Part shown: positions 1 through 7,631 of the stretch, one piece after another
How the letters are laid out: the number at the start of each line of letters is the position of its first letter
How positions within the stretch are numbered: position 1 is the stretch's first letter
Origin: a virus
Length of the DNA: 44,956 bases
Virus record (IMG/VR): IMGVR_UViG_3300043540_000934
Coordinates: 1 to 44,956 of that record
Strand: one strand, 5' to 3'
The notes under the pieces: generated by a model
Databases searched by the model: none
Seen by the model: the letters and a program-made list of their open reading frames with translations, nothing else
Told to the model about the DNA's origin: nothing
Translations under genes and position numbers: made by a program

Positions 1-129
1 ATGGCGCTCAAGCCTTGGTACAAGGTTATCACTCCTAGAGAAGACCTCCGCGACGGGCGGCCGCTGGACGCTTCCGAGTTTGCTGTCCATCTCGATCACG
101 TCCGGGACGGTCGAGCACCCGATGACTAG
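1..129 (+). pseudogene. N-terminal fragment of DUF499 ATPase, ended by in-frame TAG
   Basis: Reading from the ATG at base 1 gives 42 codons starting MALKPWYKVITPRED and ending RAPDD, then TAG at 127-129. This looks like the conserved N-terminus of DUF499 proteins, in which the segment runs straight into the PERFF segment. Here PERFF follows in the same frame only a few codons after the TAG. The stop probably arose from a Tyr codon (TAC or TAT to TAG). Either the gene is a pseudogene, or the downstream ATG at 133 is used by re-initiation, or this is a sequencing error. Confidence 0.65.
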
Positions 130-132
130 AAA

Positions 133-2778
133 ATGCCGGAGCGATTTTTCGACCGTACTTTCCTAACGTCAAGCCTTCGCGAGCTTGGGGGCGGCGTGAT
201 CCGTCGACTCTCGGGCATCAAGGTCGAAACCTCAGCAATCTACAATCTCACCACTCAGTTCGGCGGTGGCAAGACGCACGCCTTAACGCTTCTTTATCAT
301 CTCGCCAAGGCCGGCTCCGCAGCTTCGAACTGGAAAGGAGTGCCATCTCTCCTCGACCATGCGGGCGTGCAGACCGTGCCCGGTGCAGCCACCGCTGTTT
401 TCGTGGGAACGGAATTCGACTCGCTCAACGGGCGCGGCGGCAATGACGGAACGCCATTGCGCCGTACCCCATGGGGAGACATTGCCTTCCAGTTAGGCCA
501 GGAAGAGGCCTTCGCTGTCGTCGCTAAACATGACGCAGAGGGCATCGCACCGTCCACAGAAGTGATTCGGTCATTTCTACCCAAAGTCAAGCCGACGCTC
601 ATTCTTATGGATGAGCTGCTCAACTATCTGAACCGAGAACGTAATCGAAAAACTGGCTTAGGTGGACAGCTTTATTCGTTTGTTCAGAACCTGTCGGAGG
701 AGGCGCGAGCGCAAGACCGCGTGGTGCTCGCAGTTTCACTACCATCGGTCGTCGACGAAATGACGCCTGAGGACGAGGCAGACTTCCAACGATTTGAAAA
801 GCTGCTCGACCGACTCGGCAAAGCAATGATCATGTCGGCGGAGTCGGAGACGTCGGAGATTATCCGGCGGCGTCTCTTCGAGTGGGGAGGGTTACCGGAG
901 GATGCGAAGAAGGTCGCGACTGAATACGCCGACTGGGTCCAAACCCATCGGACCCAGGTCCCGAATTGGTTTCCCGTCGACCACGCGAAGGACGCTTTCG
1001 CCGCTACGTATCCATTTCACCCGACGCTACTATCTGTGTTTGAGCGGAAATGGCAAGCGCTGCCTCGATTTCAGCAAACTCGCGGCATTCTGCGGTTGCT
1101 CGCTCTCTGGGTGGCGAACGCCTATCAGGCGGGATTTAAGGGCGCTCACAAGGATCCGCTCGTAGGAATGGGGACAGCGCCGCTTGACGACCCACTTTTC
1201 CGATCGGCGATCTTCGAGCAGCTCGGCGGCGCAAAGCTAGAGGGTGCGGTCACAACGGATATCTGCGGCAAAAAGGATTCCCATGCCCTCCGACTCGACA
1301 AGGAGGCAGTCGAAACCATACGCAAGGCGCGGCTCCATCAAAAAGTTGCAACAACCATCTTCTTCGAGTCGAACGGGGGTCAAGCGAAGGCTGAGGCAAC
1401 ACTCCCCGAGATCCGCCTTGCAGTCGCCGAACCGGATCTTGACATCGGAAATGTTGAGACGGCGCTCGAGGCCCTGTCAACGACCTGTTACTACCTTTCG
1501 GCTGAGAAGAATCGGTATCGACTCAGTCTGTCTCCGAACCTGAATAAATTGCTCGCTGACCGGCGTGCGAGCGTCCAATCGCAACGGGTGGAAGAGCGTA
1601 TCCGCGCCGAGGTGCAGAAGGTCTTTGCCGATGGGAAAGGACTTGTCGACCGCATATTCTTCCCGGACAAAAGCGGTCAGATTCCCGATGTGGCGCGGCT
1701 CACTCTTGTCGTGCTCCCGCCTGACCAGGCGGCGGTCGACAAGTCAACACGCGCGTTTATCGACTCCGCGACGAAGGAGCACGGGTCATCGGCGCGAACG
1801 TTCAAGAGCGGCCTCGTTTGGGCCGTTCCTGAAGGAGCGGATTCCCTGCGTGATGACGCTCGAAAAGCACTAGCTTGGGAAGATATTGCCGACGAAGAAT
1901 CGGACCTTCGGCTCGACGAAGGTCAAACGCGGCAGCTTGCGGAAAATCTCAAGAAGGCACAACGAGACATCAAAGAGACCGTCTGGCGCACATACAAGAA
2001 CGTCATGCTGCTCGGCAAGGACGGCGAGTGGAAGATCTTTGATCTGGGGCTTATCCACTCCAGCGCCGCACCTTCGATCAGCCAATTGATCATCGAACGT
2101 CTAGGTCAAGCTGGCGATATCGAGGAAAAGGGCGTGAGCCCCAACTTCCTAGTCCGCAACTGGCCACCCGCGTTCAAGGAATGGACCACCAGGTCGGTGC
2201 GCGACGCGTTCTTCGCCTCACCACAGTTCCCGCGCCTGCTCAATCCGGAAACTATCAAGGACACGATAGCGCGTGGCGTCGAGAATGGGATGCTAGGCTA
2301 CGTCGGCAAAAAGGGCGATGGCAACTATACGCCATTTCACTGGAACAGCTCGCTGCTGGCTCAGGACGTCGAAATCTCAGACGAACTGTTCCTCATTCAG
2401 CGCGACACCGCAGAAGCTTACAAGACCGGTAGTCTCCCGACGAGTGGTGCACCTGCCGCTACAGACGCCGGCAATCTTGACGGAACCGGGAAATCTCTGG
2501 GAGGCGTAGTGACAGGGCCGGTTAGTTCTCTTGTGACGGATAGCCATCCGTCGGCGCCGGCAGGGGTTTCTAGTCTCGCTTGGAGCGGGGAAGTTCCCCA
2601 TCAGAAGTGGATGAATTTCTACACTAAGGTGCTCTCAAAATTTGCCGCAAATGGTGGACTGAAAGTCATGTTGCGTGTGGAAGTTGCCCCTATGGAGGGC
2701 ATATCCCCGCAGAAGGTCGATGAGACGAAGGTCGCGTTGCGCGAGTTGGGATTGAAGGACGTACTCGAGACCCGCTAG
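133..2778 (+). CDS. DUF499 (COG1483-type) AAA+ ATPase, defence-island family
   Basis: This 881-aa open frame is a DUF499 ATP-binding protein lacking its first ~43 residues. A Walker A-like GGGKTH lies at residues 44-49 and a Walker B at about 154-162 (ILMDELL, with D160 and E161). The C-terminus (VDETKVALRELGLKD) looks natural, so only the start is affected. DUF499 proteins usually travel with a DUF1156 methyltransferase and helicases in defence-type loci; those partners would lie left of base 1 and are not seen. No good ribosome binding site precedes the ATG at 133, but the TAG ends only three bases before it, which would allow re-initiation. The stop overlaps the stop of the convergent HTH gene. 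Base composition appears less GC-rich than in the phage genes, consistent with separate origin. Confidence 0.75.
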   Translation: MPERFFDRTFLTSSLRELGGGVIRRLSGIKVETSAIYNLTTQFGGGKTHALTLLYHLAKAGSAASNWKGVPSLLDHAGVQTVPGAATAVFVGTEFDSLNGRGGNDGTPLRRTPWGDIAFQLGQEEAFAVVAKHDAEGIAPSTEVIRSFLPKVKPTLILMDELLNYLNRERNRKTGLGGQLYSFVQNLSEEARAQDRVVLAVSLPSVVDEMTPEDEADFQRFEKLLDRLGKAMIMSAESETSEIIRRRLFEWGGLPEDAKKVATEYADWVQTHRTQVPNWFPVDHAKDAFAATYPFHPTLLSVFERKWQALPRFQQTRGILRLLALWVANAYQAGFKGAHKDPLVGMGTAPLDDPLFRSAIFEQLGGAKLEGAVTTDICGKKDSHALRLDKEAVETIRKARLHQKVATTIFFESNGGQAKAEATLPEIRLAVAEPDLDIGNVETALEALSTTCYYLSAEKNRYRLSLSPNLNKLLADRRASVQSQRVEERIRAEVQKVFADGKGLVDRIFFPDKSGQIPDVARLTLVVLPPDQAAVDKSTRAFIDSATKEHGSSARTFKSGLVWAVPEGADSLRDDARKALAWEDIADEESDLRLDEGQTRQLAENLKKAQRDIKETVWRTYKNVMLLGKDGEWKIFDLGLIHSSAAPSISQLIIERLGQAGDIEEKGVSPNFLVRNWPPAFKEWTTRSVRDAFFASPQFPRLLNPETIKDTIARGVENGMLGYVGKKGDGNYTPFHWNSSLLAQDVEISDELFLIQRDTAEAYKTGSLPTSGAPAATDAGNLDGTGKSLGGVVTGPVSSLVTDSHPSAPAGVSSLAWSGEVPHQKWMNFYTKVLSKFAANGGLKVMLRVEVAPMEGISPQKVDETKVALRELGLKDVLETR

Positions 2779-3197
2779 GCGCCAATTGAAGTCGAGCGAA
2801 TAGCGCGATGTTGGTCGGACCATCCCACGGGGAATGGCCGCATCAGACCTGCCAATGTTGTTTCTGCTGTGTGCCGTCCTTCCATGATTGCTTCTACAAT
2901 ACTTGGTGCGAGTAGGGTCAAACGTAGGATACGGCTGACGTAAGCCTCATTGATTTTCTCGGATGCTGCGAGTTCCGCGATCGTTCCGTACCGGCCGTTT
3001 TCGAGCATTTCGCGCCAGCGGAATGCCCGTGCAATCGCCTTGATCAGAGGATCGTCGACGTGCCGGCAGATGGGCACCGGAATGCGGTTAGTGCCGTCTG
3101 GTGCAAGGACAAGCTTTCTCCCCCCGCGCTTCCTGATTGAAATCGGCACGCGCACGGTGATGGTGCGGCCGTCGCCGCTAATCTTCGGCTTTGACAT
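2775..3197 (-). CDS. HTH-containing protein of recombinase module
   Basis: This 140-aa protein has a basic, beta-rich N-terminus (TITVRVPISIRKRGGRK) and a central helix-turn-helix-like segment at residues ~68-100 (IAELAASEKINEAYVSRIL) resembling the ParB-type HTH. Proteins of this kind often follow large serine recombinases in alphaproteobacteria, so a DNA-binding accessory role in recombination is inferred, not shown. Its ATG overlaps the recombinase stop (TAATG), implying translational coupling. The conserved part seems to end near PFPVGW. The last ~14 residues run into the end of the DUF499 gene, and the stop shares CTAG with that gene, so the tail may be host-derived. Confidence 0.75.
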   Translation of the reverse strand: MSKPKISGDGRTITVRVPISIRKRGGRKLVLAPDGTNRIPVPICRHVDDPLIKAIARAFRWREMLENGRYGTIAELAASEKINEAYVSRILRLTLLAPSIVEAIMEGRHTAETTLAGLMRPFPVGWSDQHRAIRSTSIGA

Positions 3198-4510
3198 TAC
3201 GCAGCCTCCTGCTCTGGCCTGACCGCATTGAGTTCCGCGGTGAGATTTGCCAGTCCTTCGGTCCGGAGTCGGACGTCGAGTCCATCCGGGCTCACGTCGA
3301 TTCGTTCGACCAGCAGCTGGATGACGCGCGCCTGCTCAGCCGGGAACAATTCATTCCACAAGGGGTCGAGGCGTCTCAGTGCCCCGGCAACCTCGGTCTC
3401 GGACAGCCCATCGAGGAGGCGCTTTCCGGCGCGCCAGGTCCGCACGATCATCTCGGGCGACCGCAAGAGTTCACGCACTTGGTCGACGACGGCGCCTTCA
3501 ATCTCCCCAGCTGGCACACGGCGCACCGTGCACTGCGCGGCGTCGTGCTTGAGCAGGTCCGCGGAAACGTAATAGCGATAGAGCCGACCGCCCCTGCGCG
3601 TGTGCGAGGGCGTCATGGCGTGTCCGGTCGGCCCGAAGATCAGCCCCTTCAGTAGCGCCGGACTCTGTGCACGGGCAGCATTCGCGCGCTTCCGCGCGTT
3701 TTCATTCAGAATCGAGTGAACTTTCTCCCAAAGGGCGGCGCTGACGATGGCCTGATGTTCGCCCGGGTACGACGTGCCCTTGTGGACCGCCTCGCCCAGG
3801 TACACTCGGTTCCGGAACAGCTGATAGACGTAGCCCTTGTCAATGAGACGCCCGCGCTTGCCGCGCACACCCTCGGCACGCAGCACTCGTACGAGTTCAG
3901 TGACCGATCCGGTCTTCGTGAATTTCTCGAAGACAAGCTTTACGGTCGCGGCCTCGGCCTCGTTAACAACCAGCTTGCGATCCTTCACATCGTAGCCGAG
4001 CGGCACGAAGCCGCCCATCCACATGCCCTTCTTGCGGGAGGCCGCGAACTTGTCGCGAATGCGCTCGCCAATGACCTCGCGCTCGAACTGGGCAAACGAG
4101 AGCAGGATGTTGAGCGTCAGCCGCCCCATGCTGGTGGTCGTGTTAAACGACTGCGTCACGCTCACGAACGTGACGTTGTTGCGGTCGAACACCTCGACCA
4201 GCTTTGCGAAATCCATCAAGGCACGGCTGAGCCGGTCGATCTTGTAGACCACGACGACGTCGACGCGTTTTGCTTCGATATCGGCGAGCAGCCGCTGCAA
4301 TGCCGGCCGGTCGAGCGTTGCGCCGGAGATTCCGCCATCGTCGTAATGGTCGGGGACGAGCACCCAGCCCTCGGGCTTCTGGCTTGCGATGTAGGCCTCG
4401 CACGCTTCGCGCTGCGCATCGAGCGAGTTGAACTCCTGCTCTAGTCCTTCTTCACTGGACTTTCGCGTGTACACCGCGCAGCGGAGTTTCCGGATGATCG
4501 GCTTCTTCAT
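3197..4510 (-). CDS. Large serine recombinase (prophage integrase)
   Basis: At 437 aa this is a large serine recombinase that would catalyse site-specific integration and excision. The N-terminal resolvase domain has the catalytic serine in YTRKS (S18) and the conserved DRLSR segment. It is followed by a recombinase domain (about residues 170-270; GYVYQLFRNRVYLGE). The following region keeps the GRLYRYYVS motif, but the CxxC pair expected for a zinc ribbon is absent (GLIFGPTGHAM). The C-terminus is short, without a long coiled coil. It overlaps DUF2924 upstream (ATGA) and the HTH gene downstream (TAATG). It is the only integrase-like gene in the window and lies at the prophage edge, so it is the likely integrase. 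Confidence 0.9.
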   Translation of the reverse strand: MKKPIIRKLRCAVYTRKSSEEGLEQEFNSLDAQREACEAYIASQKPEGWVLVPDHYDDGGISGATLDRPALQRLLADIEAKRVDVVVVYKIDRLSRALMDFAKLVEVFDRNNVTFVSVTQSFNTTTSMGRLTLNILLSFAQFEREVIGERIRDKFAASRKKGMWMGGFVPLGYDVKDRKLVVNEAEAATVKLVFEKFTKTGSVTELVRVLRAEGVRGKRGRLIDKGYVYQLFRNRVYLGEAVHKGTSYPGEHQAIVSAALWEKVHSILNENARKRANAARAQSPALLKGLIFGPTGHAMTPSHTRRGGRLYRYYVSADLLKHDAAQCTVRRVPAGEIEGAVVDQVRELLRSPEMIVRTWRAGKRLLDGLSETEVAGALRRLDPLWNELFPAEQARVIQLLVERIDVSPDGLDVRLRTEGLANLTAELNAVRPEQEAA

Positions 4511-4953
4511 CGGCCCACCCGCTGATTTTTGAGGCCGAAGAAAACGAGGCCGTTCCAGCGCGTGCCGGTGATTGCGCGCGCGATGGCCGACAGCGATTTG
4601 TAGGGACGTCCCTCATACTCGTATCCGTCGTCGCGCACCGTCACGCAATGCTCGATGCCCTGGAATTCGCGGATGAGCCGCGTGCCGGCGATCGGCCGGT
4701 CCTTGGCGGGCTGCCGTCGCCGCTTCGGGTCGCCGCCGTCGAGTTCTTCGGCAAGGTCGCGAAGACGCTGCAGCGTCTCTGCTTTGAGCCCGCCGTAGGC
4801 CAGTTCCTGGATCCGATAGGCGAGCCGGTGTTCGAGGAAGCGTCGGTTATAGGGCGGCGGTTCGGTTTCGAAGAGGTCGCGCCATTTCTGCTTGAGCACC
4901 CCGATCGGCGCGGTCTTCAGGGCCGCCACCTGGGAGAGGACGGTGTCCGTCAC
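4507..4953 (-). CDS. DUF2924 protein
   Basis: This 148-aa protein matches the DUF2924 pattern: an N-terminal helical part (LKQKWRDLFETEPPPYNRRFLEHRLAYRIQ, split here as LKQKWRDLFETE and RRFLEHRLAYRIQ), a polar linker, and a C-terminal part (HCVTVRDDGYEYEGR, YKSLSAIARAITGTRWNG) like the RAMA/DUF2924 fold that ends many such proteins. Its function is unknown; the family is nearly always next to serine recombinases. The start codon is GTG at 4953, which overlaps the TGA of the small upstream gene (GTGA). Its stop overlaps the recombinase ATG (ATGA). Confidence 0.85.
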   Translation of the reverse strand: MTDTVLSQVAALKTAPIGVLKQKWRDLFETEPPPYNRRFLEHRLAYRIQELAYGGLKAETLQRLRDLAEELDGGDPKRRRQPAKDRPIAGTRLIREFQGIEHCVTVRDDGYEYEGRPYKSLSAIARAITGTRWNGLVFFGLKNQRVGR

Positions 4954-5153
4954 TTCGAGCCTCCATCCGACTTGAGACGGTCAGCATGACTGCTCTGGTG
5001 GGCGGGACAGTCGAGCAAACTCTCTCCGGGCACGGCAGATAAATGACTGGACTTCCTGAGCTTTAACCGCATGAGGCCGGCCGCCAGGATGTCCGCAACC
5101 TCATCCAGCCGCTCGGCGGGCTCCATCCGATCAGGGTGCAAGGCATTGTCCAT
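4950..5153 (-). CDS. Small conserved protein heading the recombinase operon
   Basis: This is a 67-aa protein beginning MDNALHPDRMEPAERLDEVA and containing an amphipathic helix (ERLDEVADILAAGLMRLKLR). Small proteins of this type, with AERLDEVADILA, often precede DUF2924 and recombinase genes in alphaproteobacteria; no function is known to me. The ATG at 5153 is chosen because similar proteins begin there; the purine-rich GAGGGG just upstream is rather close, so ATG codon 10 is an alternative. Its TGA overlaps the DUF2924 GTG start. It is the first gene of the leftward operon, and its promoter must lie in the 5154-5294 control region. Confidence 0.65.
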   Translation of the reverse strand: MDNALHPDRMEPAERLDEVADILAAGLMRLKLRKSSHLSAVPGESLLDCPAHQSSHADRLKSDGGSK

Positions 5154-5213
5154 GCCCCTCAGGTAGCGCCGGAAGACCTCAATTTTCCCAAGGGGTTGAG
5201 CTGTGACAAAAGG

Positions 5214-5233
5214 AATTGCGTGATGACGCAATT
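5214..5233. promoter_or_regulatory. Perfect 8-4-8 palindrome, putative operator
   Basis: AATTGCGT-GATG-ACGCAATT is a perfect inverted repeat with 8-bp arms and a 4-bp spacer, in the short region between the leftward recombinase operon and the rightward immA-xre genes. Dyads of this size are typical operators for dimeric HTH repressors. The XRE regulator encoded at 6048 is the obvious candidate ligand, but this is an inference from position. Confidence 0.55.
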
Positions 5234-5262
5234 TAGGACTCGACTCCGTGATCCAATTGTGA

Positions 5263-5277
5263 GAACAAAGAGAGAAC
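5263..5277. promoter_or_regulatory. LexA-type SOS box (GAAC-N7-GAAC)
   Basis: Two GAAC tetramers are separated by exactly 7 bp, inside two copies of GAGAACAAA spaced 11 bp apart (5261-5269 and 5272-5280). GAAC-N7-GAAC (GTTC-N7-GTTC on the other strand) is the published LexA-binding pattern of alphaproteobacteria. It lies 18-32 bp before the immA-like ATG at 5295 and 110 bp upstream of the leftward operon, a position suited to SOS control of either or both. Confidence 0.6.
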
Positions 5278-5294
5278 AAAATAGGGAGATGTCC

Positions 5295-6035
5295 ATGACC
5301 ATTTGCGCCGCGTACCGCCACTCGCGGACCACCGCCGCACCAGCAAGGCTCACGGCCGCGGAGGTCTGGTCGGTGGCGCGAGTCGTGCGGGGCCAGCTCA
5401 CCACCGACCGGTCCGAGCGGAAGCTCGAGCTGGAGAGCGTGGCGGAGCGGATTTCCGATCTGGAGATCAACGACGTCAGCTTCGACGTCGCTTGGGACTT
5501 GGAGCACCAAGTCCTCAATCGAGCCGGAAAGCCGGTGATGGGCGTGACCGAATACGACAAGGCCTCACCCGACTGTGTGATGGTGTCGGTGAACGGCCCG
5601 TTGCTCGCCGACGCGGAGACGCTGCTGCGCTCCACGATCGCGCATGAACTCGGCCACGTCGTGTTCGACGCGCCGGGTTGGATTCGCGTACCGCCGGCGG
5701 CGCCGGCCTACTCAGGGATGGCGCCCCCTGCGGGAAAAGGTGACCCGCGCGAGATGCGCGCCAACGAGTTCATGGGAGCGTTGCTGGTGCCACCCATGCT
5801 GGCCCGCGTCGACCTGCAGCGCCATGCAAAGCGGCAGCGCCTTCCTGCATCAGTCCGCCCGTCGAATGTCGTTCCAGGCGCCGTGGCTTACGACGCAATG
5901 ACTCTGGATCGCGAAACCATCGAAGAGATGATCTTTGACCTCGCGGAGCGCTACGGCGTGTCGACAAGCTTTTTGAGAGTGCGGCTCGATCGTTACGACC
6001 TCCTTCGCACCGGCCGCAACTGGGACCTTCATTGA
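5295..6035 (+). CDS. ImmA/IrrE-family metallopeptidase
   Basis: The 246-aa product carries the zinc-peptidase motif HELGH at residues 117-121, followed by VVFDAPG and a downstream NEFMGALLVP segment typical of ImmA/IrrE (peptidase M78) proteins. In known systems such as ImmA of ICEBs1, these proteases cleave an XRE-type repressor to derepress a mobile element; here an XRE gene follows directly. The ATG at 5295 is chosen over an upstream ATG at 5289 because AGGGAG at 5282-5287 is spaced correctly only for 5295. The putative SOS box and palindrome lie just upstream. Confidence 0.8.
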   Translation: MTICAAYRHSRTTAAPARLTAAEVWSVARVVRGQLTTDRSERKLELESVAERISDLEINDVSFDVAWDLEHQVLNRAGKPVMGVTEYDKASPDCVMVSVNGPLLADAETLLRSTIAHELGHVVFDAPGWIRVPPAAPAYSGMAPPAGKGDPREMRANEFMGALLVPPMLARVDLQRHAKRQRLPASVRPSNVVPGAVAYDAMTLDRETIEEMIFDLAERYGVSTSFLRVRLDRYDLLRTGRNWDLH

Positions 6036-6047
6036 GGAGTGCACGTC

Positions 6048-6329
6048 ATGGCATTCGGACCATGGATCAGGGCCGAGCGCGAGAAGGCCGACATTTCGCT
6101 GAAGGACTTCGCGCAGTCGATCGGCATCTCGCAGGCCTATTGGTCGCGCATCGAGCGCGGGCTTGAGCTCGCGCCGAAGGATTCGCTCATCATCGCGGCG
6201 TGCGAACGGCTGGGGCTTCCGACCGATCGCGCCTTCATCGCGGCACAACGGCTGCCGCCTGACATGCAAGGCGACCTGGAGCTTGCTGTCTCGGTCTACC
6301 GCGAATTCAAGTCCCGAAGTCCGACGTAA
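6048..6329 (+). CDS. XRE-family HTH regulator
   Basis: This is a 93-aa single-domain HTH_XRE protein. The core (LKDFAQSIGISQAYWSRIERG) covers about residues 17-37 with a recognition helix around QAYWSRIERG. It starts 12 bp after the ImmA-like gene, with GAGGAG at 6034-6039 eight bases before the ATG, so the two are co-transcribed. By analogy with ImmR/ImmA pairs it may be the repressor cleaved by the upstream peptidase and may bind the palindrome at 5214; neither has been tested. An in-frame GTG at 6039 lies within the ribosome binding site and is less likely as the start. Confidence 0.8.
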   Translation: MAFGPWIRAEREKADISLKDFAQSIGISQAYWSRIERGLELAPKDSLIIAACERLGLPTDRAFIAAQRLPPDMQGDLELAVSVYREFKSRSPT

Positions 6330-6364
6330 CCGTCCTTCACTGCAACAGTTCATCGCCGATCGAG

Positions 6365-6385
6365 CCCGGACGCATCGAGTCCGGG
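6365..6385 (+). other. Hairpin before the sigma-factor gene
   Basis: CCCGGAC and GTCCGGG form a perfect 7-bp stem around a 7-nt loop, in the 98-bp gap between the XRE gene and the sigma-factor gene. No T-run follows, so it is not a standard terminator. It could influence mRNA stability or initiation of the sigma-factor gene. Confidence 0.35.
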
Positions 6386-6427
6386 AACGGGAGGAGTTTG
6401 TTCGAGCGTCTCCTTGGAAGCGAACCA

Positions 6428-7051
6428 ATGACAAGCACAGCAGCATCCGAACCCGACGTCCCTGTCCAACCGGAAGAGACGAGCACCGCCGATCCCAGGA
6501 TGCTGAGGGTCATGATGGCAGCGGCCGCCTATCACGCACGCAAGGTCGCGAGGACAATGCGACTGTCCGATGTGGATCGCGAGGACGTCGAGCAGGACAT
6601 CCTGCTCGTGTTGCTGGAGCGCCGACGCTTCTTCGATCCTGCGCGTGGCGCCTGGTCCTCCTTCGCTGACCGTGTCGCCCGCCAGGCGGCGCAGGGAGTG
6701 GCTGACGACATCGGCGCCGAGCGCCGCGTCCGTGGAGGCTCGCTCGATCAGCCGGCAGCCAACGATGGAAGCGCAACGCTTGGCGAACTGATGGAGGACC
6801 ACCTCCAAGGTCCCGACTCCGAACAGGCACTCCAGCTTTCGTTGGCGATCGCCGGGTTCGTCGCAGGCCTGCCCGACGAGCTCGCGCTGGTCGCTCGCTT
6901 GTCTCTTCTCGAAGATGGCGACCTTGCGGAAGCGCAGCGCCGCTCGGGCCTCTCCACCAGTGAGTTCTATCGAAGGCTGCGCGAAGTCCGTTACCGCCTC
7001 GTCTGTCTCGACATCGTCCGGCACCGGTTCAGCGAACCACGGGAGGAATGA
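6428..7051 (+). CDS. Sigma-70-like (ECF-type) transcription factor
   Basis: This 207-aa protein has a sigma region 2-like N-terminal half (VDREDVEQDILLVLLERRRFF, then ARGAWSSFADRVARQAAQG, residues ~48-96) and a region 4-like C-terminal half (LAEAQRRSGLSTSEFYRRLR, ~170-190). Similar proteins are annotated as sigma factors in Rhizobiales prophages, where they may direct early or late transcription; the target promoters are unknown. ATG 6428 is preceded by GGAAG at 6416-6420. A TTG at 6398 lies almost against a GGGAGGAG and would add ten residues. Confidence 0.6.
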   Translation: MTSTAASEPDVPVQPEETSTADPRMLRVMMAAAAYHARKVARTMRLSDVDREDVEQDILLVLLERRRFFDPARGAWSSFADRVARQAAQGVADDIGAERRVRGGSLDQPAANDGSATLGELMEDHLQGPDSEQALQLSLAIAGFVAGLPDELALVARLSLLEDGDLAEAQRRSGLSTSEFYRRLREVRYRLVCLDIVRHRFSEPREE

Positions 7052-7068
7052 GAAACCTGACCTCCTGG

Positions 7069-7088
7069 GAAAGACGAGGGGGTCTTTC
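7069..7088 (+). other. Hairpin after the sigma-factor gene
   Basis: GAAAGAC and GTCTTTC pair perfectly around a 6-nt loop, 17 bases past the sigma-factor stop. There is no T-run, so it may be an RNA-stabilising hairpin rather than an intrinsic terminator. The rest of the 7052-7213 gap shows no convincing gene. Confidence 0.35.
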
Positions 7089-7213
7089 GCTACAGAGGGA
7101 GCGAGACCAGGCGGCAAACATCAGCCGGCCCGGGCCAGAGCGTGAAGTCCCACATCGCCAAACAGCCATCACGGCTGCGCAGCCGCGCGAGCCGAACAGG
7201 AGAGGTCTGCCCT

Positions 7214-7621
7214 ATGCGTCACCGGTCGGTCGCACCCACGACGCCGCTGTTGCCGATCAATCGGTTTGCGGTGCCGTTCGACGAGAACACGTTCGTGGAT
7301 TGGTTGATCGATGCCGAACCGGGCGACCGCGCCGTCTATTACCGCGGCCATCTGGGTTTCGATCGTATGCCGAGCGCCAACGTGCTCGATCGGCCAACCC
7401 GCGCCAACCTGCATGCAGTGGCGACCCGCGTGATGGTCGCGGCCGGCCAGGGCCTCGTGATCCCGGTCCAGAAGCGGATTGGCGACGAGGACTACCTCTA
7501 TCTCGCCGTCAAGACGCGCCCGGGCCGCTTGGGCCAGTGCCGTTGCGCAGTACCGCACCGTCCCTCGCTCGCGCCGCTCGTTGCACGCGAGCAGACATTG
7601 CCGACCGCATTGGCTGCCTGA
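7214..7621 (+). CDS. Conserved hypothetical phage protein
   Basis: This 135-aa protein has a conserved-looking core (DENTFVDWLIDAEPGDRAVYY, split as DENTFVDWLID and AEPGDRAVYYRG; then GLVIPVQKRIGDEDYLYLAV). I do not recognise a named domain. Similar small proteins sit at the start of replication modules in Rhizobiales prophages. An AGGAGAG about nine bases upstream supports the ATG at 7214. The stop is ten bases before the next gene, so they are probably co-transcribed. Confidence 0.65.
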   Translation: MRHRSVAPTTPLLPINRFAVPFDENTFVDWLIDAEPGDRAVYYRGHLGFDRMPSANVLDRPTRANLHAVATRVMVAAGQGLVIPVQKRIGDEDYLYLAVKTRPGRLGQCRCAVPHRPSLAPLVAREQTLPTALAA

Positions 7622-7631
7622 AGGAACCATT

